50,645 nucleotides of DNA from Nitrospirota bacterium (GTDB lineage: Bacteria > Nitrospirota > Nitrospiria > Nitrospirales > UBA8639): NCBI GenBank assembly GCA_027623995.1, contig JAQBUF010000019.1, forward strand, positions 1 to 50,645. The letters are read 5' to 3'. Positions 31,800-42,301 of the stretch are shown here, piece by piece. A model generated the notes under the pieces. It searched no databases, was not told where the DNA came from, and saw only the letters and a list, made by a program, of their open reading frames with translations. The position numbers were made by a program, and so were the translations under genes. The number at the start of each line of letters is the position of its first letter. Position 1 is the stretch's first letter.

Positions 31800-32828
31800 T
31801 TATCGATCAAGGTGGAACTGTAATCCGAGATTGATGATACGTTGAAGAAGGTCTGGATAGGAGAGTCCCGCATGCTCCGCGGATTCAGCCAAATCTTCAC
31901 CATAGGCCAATTGCGCATTCGGATTCGCCTCCAAAACATAGATTTTATTCTGCTCGTGTTCCGCAAGCCTCAAATCGATTCGGGCATACCCTGAAATCGC
32001 CAGGTGACGATATACTCGCTTGGCGACCTTTTGAATGTTGTGTTGAAGTTCAGGAGACAATCCCTTGGCCTCCTGTGAACGAATGCCATATTTTTTTTGA
32101 TACTTGTCACTCCATTTCACCCTGGCTGTGGCAATTTTCTTGGCATCCTCTGGCATATTCTCCAGCACCAGTTCCCATATCGGAAGCACTTGGAGACGGG
32201 TATTCCCCAGCACTCCGACATAGAGTTCTCGACCTTCGATATATCGTTCCACCAAGGCCGTAGTTCCAACCGCCGTACTGTGATGAATGAAGTCCACCCG
32301 TTCCCGTAACTTCTCATCGTCTTCCACAATGGATGCCTGCGATATCCCTAATGAGGCTTCTTCGGTCATGGATTTGACAATCAACGGAAATGCCAACCGT
32401 TTTGGCCGTTTCACCGTTCTCCGAATCGGCACCACTAAAAACTCCGGGGCGGAGATGCGATGATAGGATAAAATCTTTTTCGTCCATCCTTTATCCCTTG
32501 CCAACATGAGCCCTCGCGGGTTACAGCCGGTGTACGGCAACCCGAGTAATTCCAGATAGGAGACGACGTTCTGATCATATGTCGTCTGATTCGCAAATTC
32601 CTCCAGTAAATTAAACGCAATATGGGGCTTTATGGTTTCAATGGCCTCCCGAATCACGCTCAAATCATTCCACACGCCCACCGGAAACACTTGATGCCCC
32701 AGACCTTTCAAGGTCTCCACCACATCAAATTCCGTTTTCCAACTCACGGTTGAAAGATCAACCCCTGTCACATCCTTCGGCGGGACAAGGTCGATATGCA
32801 TGAGGGCCAGAATTCGAAGTTTTCTCAT
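31800..32828 (-). CDS. D-Ala-D-Ala-ligase-like ATP-grasp protein
   Basis: A 342-residue ATP-grasp enzyme close in fold to D-alanine-D-alanine ligase. The pre-grasp domain holds HIAFNLLEEFANQTTYDQNV and the YTGCNPRGLMLARDKGWTKK hinge (residues about 100-118). The ATP-grasp part shows FPLIVKSMTEEASLGIS, ERYIEGRELYVGVLG and the metal site ARIDLR...YVLEANPNAQLA near 290-315. Its ATG overlaps the stop of the zincin gene by four bases (ATGA), so the two are co-translated. It is unlikely to be the housekeeping Ddl, as cell-wall genes are not adjacent. It probably makes a peptide or amide bond in an uncharacterised product. Confidence 0.87.
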   Translation of the reverse strand: MRKLRILALMHIDLVPPKDVTGVDLSTVSWKTEFDVVETLKGLGHQVFPVGVWNDLSVIREAIETIKPHIAFNLLEEFANQTTYDQNVVSYLELLGLPYTGCNPRGLMLARDKGWTKKILSYHRISAPEFLVVPIRRTVKRPKRLAFPLIVKSMTEEASLGISQASIVEDDEKLRERVDFIHHSTAVGTTALVERYIEGRELYVGVLGNTRLQVLPIWELVLENMPEDAKKIATARVKWSDKYQKKYGIRSQEAKGLSPELQHNIQKVAKRVYRHLAISGYARIDLRLAEHEQNKIYVLEANPNAQLAYGEDLAESAEHAGLSYPDLLQRIINLGLQFHLDR

Positions 32829-33847
32829 AGCGCAACTCGATGATGCCCATCATGCAAATAATTCATGGTTTGCACCGTTAACAGGACCATGAAGTCTAGT
32901 TTGGTTTGTTCCTCGGTTCCCACCAATTTCAACTTATGTTTCCGGCAATAGGCAATCATCTCCTTCAGGAGCTGATCAATGGTGTATTGGTATTCCCCAG
33001 TCCAAAACGTCACTTTCTTTCTCACATCTTTTCGGATTTTCGATAAATATTTATCGGCTCGTGGGTTTTTCTGGTAGTCAGGATGGTCTGAAAATAACCG
33101 GCGCAAATCCCGCTCATAAAAATCTGGGTAATCAAGCCCATAGCGATTTCGCTTTTCATGATAATGTTGGCGCAGAGTCTTTTGCAGGCTCCCGATAGGA
33201 TCGACGCGATGTTTTTTGATGACGGGCGGAGTTTTGCCCACCAGACTCTGCATAAGTTCATCCACATACTGCAGCTTTCGAAACGCGGGCCACTCGGCGT
33301 AGCGTGACTTCCAATTGGAATCGGGGTCGAGCCAGACAGCAAAGGTTTCAGCGAAGTCCTCGTCTGGATGACTTTGGGCATACCACATGTCCAAATGGAC
33401 GACATAGCGTTTACTGTAAGGTTGGGGCGTGTACCAATCGGGATAGGTCTGGGATGATTTCCCGAATAGTTCTTGCCGACGATGAAGTCGCCGTAACCGA
33501 TACGCGTTTTCAATGGCGTGCCCAGCTTCATGTCGAAGAATGCGCATACACCATTCTGCCGTCCCCCCCTCAACTTCCAACATTTGGTTGAGTTCCAAAC
33601 GTTTCAATCGTGGGTGGGCCATATAAAACGGGAGCGCAATGCCTGGAATACCATCGGGAGAAAACCAATCGTCAGACAACCAGCAATGCGGACGAAACAC
33701 CAGGCCTCGCTGCTTTAACTCATGGTTCAATTGCCGGATATAGGACGCAATGGGGCTGCCAGGAATTTTGAGTCCCAGATCACAAAGACGAAGATCCAAG
33801 ATGTGCTCATCCGTCCCATCAACCCACAGTGCTGTTGCACGTTCCAT
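32825..33847 (-). CDS. Putative zinc metallopeptidase (zincin) coupled to an ATP-grasp enzyme
   Basis: A 340-residue protein with a zincin site: HEAGH at 106-110 in RILRHEAGHAIENAYRL, with a likely third ligand or base in DEDFAETFAVW (E167). No signal peptide or membrane segment is seen, so it should act in the cytoplasm. The C-terminal 130 residues are basic and helical. I choose the ATG at 33847 over a TTG at 33871. The gene overlaps the following ATP-grasp gene by four bases. The pairing of an internal peptidase with a peptide-bond-forming enzyme suggests a small peptide product or a modification-removal cycle. Confidence 0.82.
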   Translation of the reverse strand: MERATALWVDGTDEHILDLRLCDLGLKIPGSPIASYIRQLNHELKQRGLVFRPHCWLSDDWFSPDGIPGIALPFYMAHPRLKRLELNQMLEVEGGTAEWCMRILRHEAGHAIENAYRLRRLHRRQELFGKSSQTYPDWYTPQPYSKRYVVHLDMWYAQSHPDEDFAETFAVWLDPDSNWKSRYAEWPAFRKLQYVDELMQSLVGKTPPVIKKHRVDPIGSLQKTLRQHYHEKRNRYGLDYPDFYERDLRRLFSDHPDYQKNPRADKYLSKIRKDVRKKVTFWTGEYQYTIDQLLKEMIAYCRKHKLKLVGTEEQTKLDFMVLLTVQTMNYLHDGHHRVAL

Positions 33848-33950
33848 CGTCACCCTACACACGAGTCTCAAGTGGTGAAAGTTCTATGAGGGAGCTAGAA
33901 TCACTGTAGCCAACCTGCCCCGCTAAAAAAACTAAAAAATGATGATTACG

Positions 33951-34418
33951 TTAGTCCTTCTCTTCTTTCTGATTGGCGATCGACAAGAGATAGTGATCGA
34001 GGTGTTTGGCAAATAATTGCCGATCTCGTTGGCTGAGCGCCGAAGGGCCTCCCGTCTCAATTCCGCTAGCTCGGAGCGTTTCCATAAAATCTCTCATCGT
34101 CAGACGGGCTTGAATGGTATCGGCGGAATGCATTTCACCTCGTGGATCAAGCGCAAGTCCACCCTTGGCGATGACCTCAGCCGCGAGCGGGATGTCTGCG
34201 GTAATCACAAGATCCCCCATTTCAACTCTTTTCACGATTTCAGAATCAGCCACATCGAACCCATTGGCGACTTGGAGGGCAAAAATGAATGGCGATGGCG
34301 GAGTGTGCAGCAATCGATTCGCGACAAGCGTGACCGACACCGCTGTCCGCTCTGCCGCACGAAACAATACTTCCTTAATCACCCTAGGACAGGCATCAGC
34401 ATCAACCCAAATCGACAT
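33951..34418 (-). CDS. yaiI: YaiI/YqxD family protein (UPF0178, DUF188)
   Basis: A 155-residue protein of the UPF0178 family with a PIN-like fold. The N-terminal [20 protein letters not shown] (3-22), the middle [15 protein letters not shown] and the [19 protein letters not shown] segment are family hallmarks. The acidic D-x-D-A-C start and D in TADIP are placed like PIN nuclease metal ligands, but no activity is established. It stands upstream of, and on the same strand as, the zincin gene. Confidence 0.92.
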   Translation of the reverse strand: MSIWVDADACPRVIKEVLFRAAERTAVSVTLVANRLLHTPPSPFIFALQVANGFDVADSEIVKRVEMGDLVITADIPLAAEVIAKGGLALDPRGEMHSADTIQARLTMRDFMETLRASGIETGGPSALSQRDRQLFAKHLDHYLLSIANQKEEKD

Positions 34419-37039
<2,621 letters not shown>

Positions 37040-37047
37040 AATTTCGT

Positions 37048-37079
37048 GAAGCGTCATGCGTGAAGCGTGATACGTAAAG
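37048..37079 (+). repeat. R4 heptamer array after the topoisomerase gene
   Basis: CGTGAAG CGTCATG CGTGAAG CGTGATA CGTAAAG units, starting 8 nt after the stop codon. No opposed partner arm is seen nearby. Confidence 0.65.
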
Positions 37080-37139
37080 AAAACAACAGGCTCTTCCCCA
37101 CCTATCACACCTAACACTTCACTGCAGTTCCATTTATTA

Positions 37140-37350
37140 GATGCAGGGTTTCGCCCCTGCATGACGAGGTCATTTTGTTTCGGCAAAAGGACCAAAAACC
37201 ATTTCCGCCCGTGCGCGTCCCCTACGGGGAGACTTTGCCACGGCACCAAATTATATGGCTCGTAAACTCGCTCCGCTCAAACAGTCCTTGCCAGAATAGT
37301 CGAATTTGGTCCCGCGGCAAAGCCGCGCCCGAGGGCGAGAGAAAAACTTT
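37140..37350 (+). repeat. R3 structured repeat, forward copy left of the 37550 gene
   Basis: It opens with ATGCAGGG-tttcg-CCCCTGCAT and continues with GACGAGGTC, TTTTGTTTCGGCAAAAGGACC and GTGCGCG blocks as in the 12130 copy. It ends in GC-rich CCGCGGCAAAGCCGCG. The opposed copy is at 38168-38380. Confidence 0.75.
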
Positions 37351-37549
37351 GAAAAGTGTCAAGAAAATTAGAGTCGTGAAAGGTCAACTCTGTTTAAAAT
37401 CAATAGCCAATGTTTAAAGGGCCTAATCGAAGAAATGGCAGGTTCTATGCAACCGTATTGGATATTCGGGTACATTTTCACTCTAACTTTCGCCATATCC
37501 GGGAATGAAAAGTGAGGCACCGAAGGTCCACCATTTTTCACAGTCCTTG

Positions 37550-37972
37550 TTAATGATGTTGTTGACAGTCAAATGTAGTGGCATCACTTTCGCCCGAATG
37601 TCTAAACGTGAGTATGTGGCCACTTGAAAAACTCATCGCAACCTCGACATGATGTTTATTGCCATTGCACGAAATGGCCTCCAATCTCGCGCCTACTACA
37701 CTGGACATTTCGCAAAGGTTGACAAGTACCAGCGTGCTATCGACTCCACTATTCACAGGCTCACCGGGCTGATCTGACTCTCCCCAAAAAATGGTACTGG
37801 CTTCGAAATATAGGCGAACCCATTTTCCGTTGAATTTCAAGTACGATACGTTTGCTGGATCAGTAACCCGCTGTTGCTCTTGGTACTGCTGCAAATAGAA
37901 CCCTTCGCACATCTCGCCTACAATAGGTGGTTCCTCACCATTCAAAAAATATTGCGCGCTCGGTGTGTTCAT
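37550..37972 (-). CDS. Hypothetical protein enclosed by opposed R3 repeats
   Basis: A 140-residue acidic soluble protein of no family I recognise. It has a beta-rich middle (SYLKFNGKWVRLYFEAST, then TLVLVNLCEMSSVVGARLEA) and a final VAMSFSSGHILTFRHSG. Four cysteines are present. It looks like a single-domain beta-sandwich, but that is a guess. There is no strong ribosome site before the ATG at 37972. Repeats of the R3 family face each other on either side, as around the higBA and hicAB modules. This setting suggests acquired cargo; an orphan immunity or antitoxin-like protein is possible but unsupported. Confidence 0.6.
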   Translation of the reverse strand: MNTPSAQYFLNGEEPPIVGEMCEGFYLQQYQEQQRVTDPANVSYLKFNGKWVRLYFEASTIFWGESDQPGEPVNSGVDSTLVLVNLCEMSSVVGARLEAISCNGNKHHVEVAMSFSSGHILTFRHSGESDATTFDCQQHH

Positions 37973-38167
37973 ATTGACAGCTCACAATGTTTAGATAGAT
38001 CCGCATAAGACGCAGATCTTTAGTTCCTGTCCGAATAACACGCCCCGGGACTTCTCGTCGAGAGCTTGTAAATCCCCTTAATACTTCAACAACTTTCTAC
38101 CGGACAATAATACTTTCTTATATAAGAGCAATGCCACCTTACCATTTTTAGATACTTATCGTTCTGG

Positions 38168-38380
38168 GATTTAATTTTCTCTGCGTTGGGCGCGGCTGGG
38201 CCGGCGGCCCGAATCCAACTTCTCTGGCGAGGACTGTTTGAGCGGAGCGAGTTTCCGAGCCATCCTGATTCGGGGCGGTGGACCAGTTTTCCCCGTCGTT
38301 CCGCGCACGAGCAAAAAATGGTTTTGGTCCCTTTTGCCGAAACAAAAGTGACTCGTCGGCGGGGGCGAAACCCCGCATAT
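38168..38380 (-). repeat. R3 structured repeat, reverse copy right of the 37550 gene
   Basis: The reverse complement of the R3 start is seen at the right: CAAAAAATGGTTTTGGTCCC, TTTTGCCGAAACAAAAG, ACTCGTC and GCGGGGGCGAAACCCCGC (38359-38376). The GC-rich interior reaches left to about 38168. The gap between the 37550 gene and 38451 holds nothing else of note. Confidence 0.75.
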
Positions 38381-38450
38381 AATAAATAAAAACACTGCAC
38401 GCTCATCTCTCTTTGTCACCATGGGCCATGGCCTGTAGAATCTCTCACCC

Positions 38451-40157
38451 ATGGAACCCCTTGAAGTCGTCAAACAATATCATGAGCAAACCAAGCATGA
38501 GTTTAATAAGTATGCCCGATCACTTGGGTACATGGATTGGGCGAACCAGCCTGATCCTTTCCGACGCTATGAAGGGGCTCCCCTCATTAAGCTCCCACTG
38601 CTCACTGCAGAAGATCCCCCGACCTCTCCTTCTTATGACTCGCTCTACTCACAAGAGACGATCCCTACTCAGCCTTTAAACATCCACAGCCTTTCTCGAT
38701 TTTTCGAGTACAGCCTGTCCATTACCGCCTGGAAAGAATACGGGGGAAATCGTTGGGCGCTACGCAGCAACCCTTCGAGCGGCAATTTGCATCCGACAGA
38801 AGGATACCTACTGATTGGAGATATGGCTGGGCTCTCGCTCAAACCCGGACTCTATCACTATGCCCCGAAAGAACATGGCCTTGAATACCGAATGCGTGAA
38901 ACGAAAGAGTGTCTTGGAGAATTACTCAAACCTTTTCCGCAGGAAACGTTTCTTGTTGGCCTCAGTTCGATTCACTGGCGCGAAGCCTGGAAGTATGGCG
39001 AGCGCGCGTTTCGTTACTGCCAACATGACATTGGCCATGCCATCGGCACTCTGCGCATTGCTGCCGCGACCTTAGGCTGGCGCGTCTTTGTTCTTTCTGG
39101 TCTTGATGATCGAACGGTTGGAGCGCTTCTTGGATTGAATCGGCTGGATGAATTTGAACAAGCGGAGCCTGAACTTCCTGAACTGATGTGTGCGGTCTTT
39201 CCCACACCAATCGAACAAGGCCAATCGATGCCACTCACCCTTGATGACGCCGCTATTGAAAAATGGGTACAAGGCGATTGGCAAGGCAAAGCCAATCGCT
39301 TGAGTCGCGACAATCCCATCCCATGGGAAATCATCAATGAGGTAACCAAGGCTTCGTGGAAACATTCAACCGAATCGCCCGCGATTCAGGTTGATCCCCC
39401 GCCCGCCATAGACAGGATTGCGGGAGCCACGATACAGGAACAACGAGCGCCTCATTCCGCTCTCCAGATCATTCATCAGCGACGCAGTGCCCAGGCGTTT
39501 GATGGACATACCTCGATCACGGCAGATCAGTTTTTTACGATGCTCGAACGTGTATTTCCACATGCCGATCTCCCCGTTTCGCAACGGCCCATGCCCTGGG
39601 ACTCGATTGCATGGAATCCCACCATCCACCTGGCCCTCTTTGTCCACCGCGTAGACGGCCTGGCTCCCGGCATGTACATGTTCCTTCGAAATTCGGATTC
39701 CATGCTCAAAGATACCTTTCAACAATCGATGCAGGAGCAATTCGTATGGACCATTCCTGAAAATTGTCCGGAACCGCTCCCCCTCTATGTACTGGAGGAA
39801 GGCAATGCGCAACGCATCGCCACGCAGCTCAGTTGCGGTCAGGATATTGCAGGAGCCAGCGCATTTTCCATGGGCATGATTGCGGAATTTGACGCGTCGT
39901 TAGATAAACATGGGCCGTGGTTTTACAAACGCTTGTTTTGGGAGGCGGGACTTCTCGGCCAGGTGCTCTATCTTGAAGCCGAAGCGGCTGGGGTTCGATC
40001 AACGGGCATTGGATGTTTTTTTGATGACCCGGTCCATCGTGTCCTTGGGTGGTATCCCAAGACACAATTTCAATCCTTGTATCACTTTACTCTCGGCGGT
40101 CCCGTGGACGATCAACGGCTGACCACATTGCCACCGTATGGTGAGCCTCTTGGTTGA
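38451..40157 (+). CDS. Duplicated SagB-type nitroreductase-fold oxidoreductase
   Basis: A 568-residue protein with two SagB/ThcOx-type (nitroreductase superfamily) domains. Domain 1, about residues 95-270, shows RSNPSSGNLHPTEGYLLIG, the classic FMN-side SSGNLHP motif, and GHAIGTLRIAAATLGW. Domain 2, about 345-560, shows QRRSAQAFDG, then DIAGASAFSMGMIAEFD and RLFWEAGLLGQVLYLEAEAA. The SSGNLHP motif is not repeated in domain 2. SagB enzymes dehydrogenate azolines in peptide natural products, but no YcaO cyclase or precursor gene is nearby. FMN-dependent oxidoreductase is safe; the substrate is unknown. It stands alone. Confidence 0.85.
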   Translation: MEPLEVVKQYHEQTKHEFNKYARSLGYMDWANQPDPFRRYEGAPLIKLPLLTAEDPPTSPSYDSLYSQETIPTQPLNIHSLSRFFEYSLSITAWKEYGGNRWALRSNPSSGNLHPTEGYLLIGDMAGLSLKPGLYHYAPKEHGLEYRMRETKECLGELLKPFPQETFLVGLSSIHWREAWKYGERAFRYCQHDIGHAIGTLRIAAATLGWRVFVLSGLDDRTVGALLGLNRLDEFEQAEPELPELMCAVFPTPIEQGQSMPLTLDDAAIEKWVQGDWQGKANRLSRDNPIPWEIINEVTKASWKHSTESPAIQVDPPPAIDRIAGATIQEQRAPHSALQIIHQRRSAQAFDGHTSITADQFFTMLERVFPHADLPVSQRPMPWDSIAWNPTIHLALFVHRVDGLAPGMYMFLRNSDSMLKDTFQQSMQEQFVWTIPENCPEPLPLYVLEEGNAQRIATQLSCGQDIAGASAFSMGMIAEFDASLDKHGPWFYKRLFWEAGLLGQVLYLEAEAAGVRSTGIGCFFDDPVHRVLGWYPKTQFQSLYHFTLGGPVDDQRLTTLPPYGEPLG

Positions 40158-40195
40158 TATGACCTAGCCGACGGATCCTTCTCCTGTAGCTGCAC

Positions 40196-40271
40196 GATCT
40201 CATCGTGCCTCTTGGAACGGTATCAATTACCAAAGACGCTTGAAAGAGGCAGCATTAGATGCTGCAGCTAC
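40196..40271. repeat. R1 palindromic element
   Basis: A 76-bp element with ends GTAGCTGCACGATCTC and AGATGCTGCAGCTAC, located 38 nt downstream of the SagB-type gene. It may serve as its transcript end. Confidence 0.75.
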
Positions 40272-40495
40272 CAAATTACAAAAATTAAAAGAAGAAAATC
40301 TCCTGACTTTCCATTGAGCGCAGTTCAGGCTTCAAACTTCTTGCAGTCACCCCGGTGAATAGGATAGGGTGCGTTTCTAACCAGACGGATAGGGCGTTCG
40401 TTCGTTGTTTCTTCGACGAACCAAAGGCCGGTCACGCAAGACGCCACAGACCAAACACCAACGATATACACCGTTCAACATAAAGGAGGATACTT

Positions 40496-40585
40496 ATGAA
40501 TCCACTCGACTCGATCCCTGGCACCATTGCCTCAGGGTTCGCACTGACTGTCGTGTTATATTTTGTCGTCAAGATGCTCGTCTGA
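40496..40585 (+). CDS. Small single-span membrane protein (29 residues)
   Basis: A very short gene, too short for ordinary gene calling. The ATG at 40496 has AAAGGAGGATACTT in front, one of the best ribosome sites in the window. The product begins MNPLDSIPGTIASGFALTVV and continues LYFVVKMLV, that is, one hydrophobic span from about residue 10. It precedes the PuuD-like membrane gene by 52 nt on the same strand and is probably co-transcribed. A role as accessory subunit of that protein or of a respiratory complex is inferred. Confidence 0.65.
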   Translation: MNPLDSIPGTIASGFALTVVLYFVVKMLV

Positions 40586-40637
40586 TTTCACGTCACGATA
40601 TCTTATTGATTCGATCACCACTAAAAGAGGATAAATT

Positions 40638-41129
40638 ATGGATGGCATAGAAAGCTTATTAGCATGGGGACATTTTCTCGCCGGCATTATCTGGATCGGC
40701 ATTTTGTACTATTTCAATTTCATTCAAGTGCCGTTCCTTGGCAAAGTCACACCAGAAACGAAAGCTGAGGCCTTTAAACATTTAGTGCCGAATGCGCTCT
40801 GGTGGTTCCGTTGGGGAGCATTAGCCACATGGGTGTTTGGTGCTGCACTACTCATGAACCAACACCGCTTCGGATCCGCCTTTGCCCTTCAAGGCCCAGA
40901 TGCCGTGATTGGGATGGGCGCGTGGTTAGGCACGATTATGTTGTTGAATGTCTGGGGCATCATTTGGCCCAACCAGAAAAAAGTTCTTGGTTTGAAAGAA
41001 GCCACCGCGGATGAAAAGAAGGCGGCTGGGCGGCTGGCGCTTATGGCTTCCCGCACCAATACCTTGCTCTCGATTCCCATGTTGTTCTTCATGGCTACTT
41101 CCGGACATGATGCTTCTGGACTGTTTTAA
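40638..41129 (+). CDS. PuuD-like membrane protein (urate hydroxylase N-terminal domain family)
   Basis: A 163-residue membrane protein with four hydrophobic segments. It matches the membrane part of PuuD-type urate hydroxylases: WGHFLAGIIWIGILYYFNF (10-28), LWWFRWGALATWVFGAALL and the closing ASRTNTLLSIPMLFFMA. The cytochrome c domain of full PuuD is absent, so urate oxidation is doubtful. Conserved His and aromatic residues in the first segment could hold haem. AGAGGATAAATT precedes the ATG. A small membrane protein lies just upstream. Confidence 0.85.
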   Translation: MDGIESLLAWGHFLAGIIWIGILYYFNFIQVPFLGKVTPETKAEAFKHLVPNALWWFRWGALATWVFGAALLMNQHRFGSAFALQGPDAVIGMGAWLGTIMLLNVWGIIWPNQKKVLGLKEATADEKKAAGRLALMASRTNTLLSIPMLFFMATSGHDASGLF

Positions 41130-41143
41130 AGCAGCCAATCCCT

Positions 41144-41174
41144 TGGAAGGGCCAGAGACATTCTGGCCCTTCCC
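41144..41174 (+). terminator. Hairpin terminator after the PuuD-like gene
   Basis: GGAAGGGCCAGA and TCTGGCCCTTCC form a 12-bp perfect stem around a 5-nt loop, 16 nt after the stop. The following sequence is pyrimidine-rich but lacks a pure T-run. Confidence 0.65.
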
Positions 41175-41254
41175 TTCGGTTTCCCTACTTCACCTTCTTC
41201 CTTTCTCATTTTCCCAAAATTTCTCTTCCTAAACTTTCGGTGATACTCCTCTCG

Positions 41255-41283
41255 TTGACGAAAACTAGAAGACTTGCTACATA
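41255..41283 (+). promoter_or_regulatory. Promoter of the Fur-rubrerythrin operon
   Basis: TTGACG at 41255-41260 and TACATA at 41278-41283 with a 17-bp spacer. The predicted start near 41290 falls inside the candidate Fur-family operator. Confidence 0.5.
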
Positions 41284-41296
41284 AGAATGATTCCTA
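41282..41296 (+). promoter_or_regulatory. Candidate Fur/PerR-type operator (7-1-7 palindrome)
   Basis: TAAGAAT-G-ATTCCTA, an inverted repeat with 7-bp arms, one central base and a single mismatch. This is the layout of Fur-family boxes. It overlaps the -10 and start site and lies 12 nt before the regulator gene, so autorepression is likely. Confidence 0.5.
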
Positions 41297-41308
41297 ACAA
41301 GGACTCAT

Positions 41309-41797
41309 ATGGTTATTTCTCAAAACGATATTCGCACCAAATTTAAAGCCCAGGGCTTGAAAGTGACTCCGCAACGAGCCGCCATTTATAAAGCCTTGGC
41401 CGAGACCACGAGCCATCCGACAGCTGAAGCCTTGTTCCAACAGGTGGCTCAAGACTATCCAATGATGTCACCCAATACCGTGTACTACACGCTCTCGACC
41501 TTGAAAGAGGCAGGCTTGGTCAAGGAAGTCAATTATTGGCATGACCGCTCTCGGTTTGATGCCAACGTCACGCCCCATCATCATTTGATTTGTTTGGATT
41601 GTCGCGCCATTTTTGATTTGGAAGATCACGCCTTAAACGAACTGCAGCATAAGGCCAACGTACCAAAGAATTTTCAGGTCCTGAGTCATCAAGTCGAATT
41701 TTACGGATACTGTGCCTCATGCCAAAAGGCACAGAGGCATCAACCATCGACGTCATCTCGTCACAGTCATGTCCAATCACCAAGGAGGAAATCATGA
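41309..41797 (+). CDS. Fur-family transcriptional regulator (PerR-like)
   Basis: A 162-residue metal- or peroxide-responsive repressor. The winged-helix part (residues 8-85) reads GLKVTPQRAAIYKALAE and MSPNTVYYTLSTLKEAGLV. The metal part carries the HHHLICLDC segment and a second CASC pair, giving the structural zinc site of two CxxC motifs. The C-terminal 25 residues are basic and serine-rich, beyond the usual end. The stop overlaps the rubrerythrin start (ATGA), so the regulator is co-made with its likely main target. Control by peroxide (PerR) rather than iron (Fur) is inferred from the rubrerythrin link. Confidence 0.9.
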   Translation: MVISQNDIRTKFKAQGLKVTPQRAAIYKALAETTSHPTAEALFQQVAQDYPMMSPNTVYYTLSTLKEAGLVKEVNYWHDRSRFDANVTPHHHLICLDCRAIFDLEDHALNELQHKANVPKNFQVLSHQVEFYGYCASCQKAQRHQPSTSSRHSHVQSPRRKS

Positions 41798-42219
41798 GCG
41801 GTCTTAAAGGAACCAAGAGCCACGAAAATCTCAAGGCGGCATTCGCTGGAGAATCACAAGCCAACCGACGATATCTATATTTTGCCCGCCGCGCCGATAT
41901 TGAAGGCTTCCCTGATGTGGGCGGATTATTCCGCGATACCTCAGAAGCTGAGACTGGCCATGCGTTTGGCCATTTAGACTTTCTAAAGGAAGTTGGCGAT
42001 CCTGCGACAGGCGAGCCCATTGGCAACACCGAAGCCAATCTCAAAGCCTCCATTGAAGGCGAGACTTACGAATACACACAGATGTATCCAGGCATGGCAA
42101 AAACCGCTCGCGAGGAAGGGTTTGAGGAATTGGCCGAATGGTTTGAAACGCTGGCCAAAGCTGAACGATCCCATGCCAATCGTTTCACCAAAGGCTTGGA
42201 GTCTTTGAAAAACGAATAA
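41794..42219 (+). CDS. Rubrerythrin (diiron domain only)
   Basis: A non-haem diiron protein that reduces peroxide. The ferritin-like four-helix diiron part has the two E-x2-H-like motifs: [16 protein letters not shown] and [15 protein letters not shown] in the first half, then [19 protein letters not shown] and [11 protein letters not shown] in the second. At 141 residues it lacks the C-terminal rubredoxin FeS4 domain of classic rubrerythrins. Its ATG overlaps the fur-like stop by four bases, with AAGGAGGAAATC as ribosome site. A terminator follows directly, though the next genes are on the same strand. Confidence 0.94.
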   Translation: MSGLKGTKSHENLKAAFAGESQANRRYLYFARRADIEGFPDVGGLFRDTSEAETGHAFGHLDFLKEVGDPATGEPIGNTEANLKASIEGETYEYTQMYPGMAKTAREEGFEELAEWFETLAKAERSHANRFTKGLESLKNE

Positions 42220-42238
42220 TGGCAGTTGGCCTATTGAA

Positions 42239-42268
42239 GCGGAGCAGGAGACCTGCTCCGCTTTTTCT
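42239..42268 (+). terminator. Rho-independent terminator after rubrerythrin
   Basis: GCGGAGCAGG-aga-CCTGCTCCGC, a perfect 10-bp stem, followed by TTTTTCTTT. It lies between the rubrerythrin gene and the Fe-S protein gene, so expression of the latter probably depends on partial read-through or its own start. Confidence 0.9.
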
Positions 42269-42301
42269 TTATTCCTCTTTCAGCCCTTAAAAGGATAGGC
42301 A

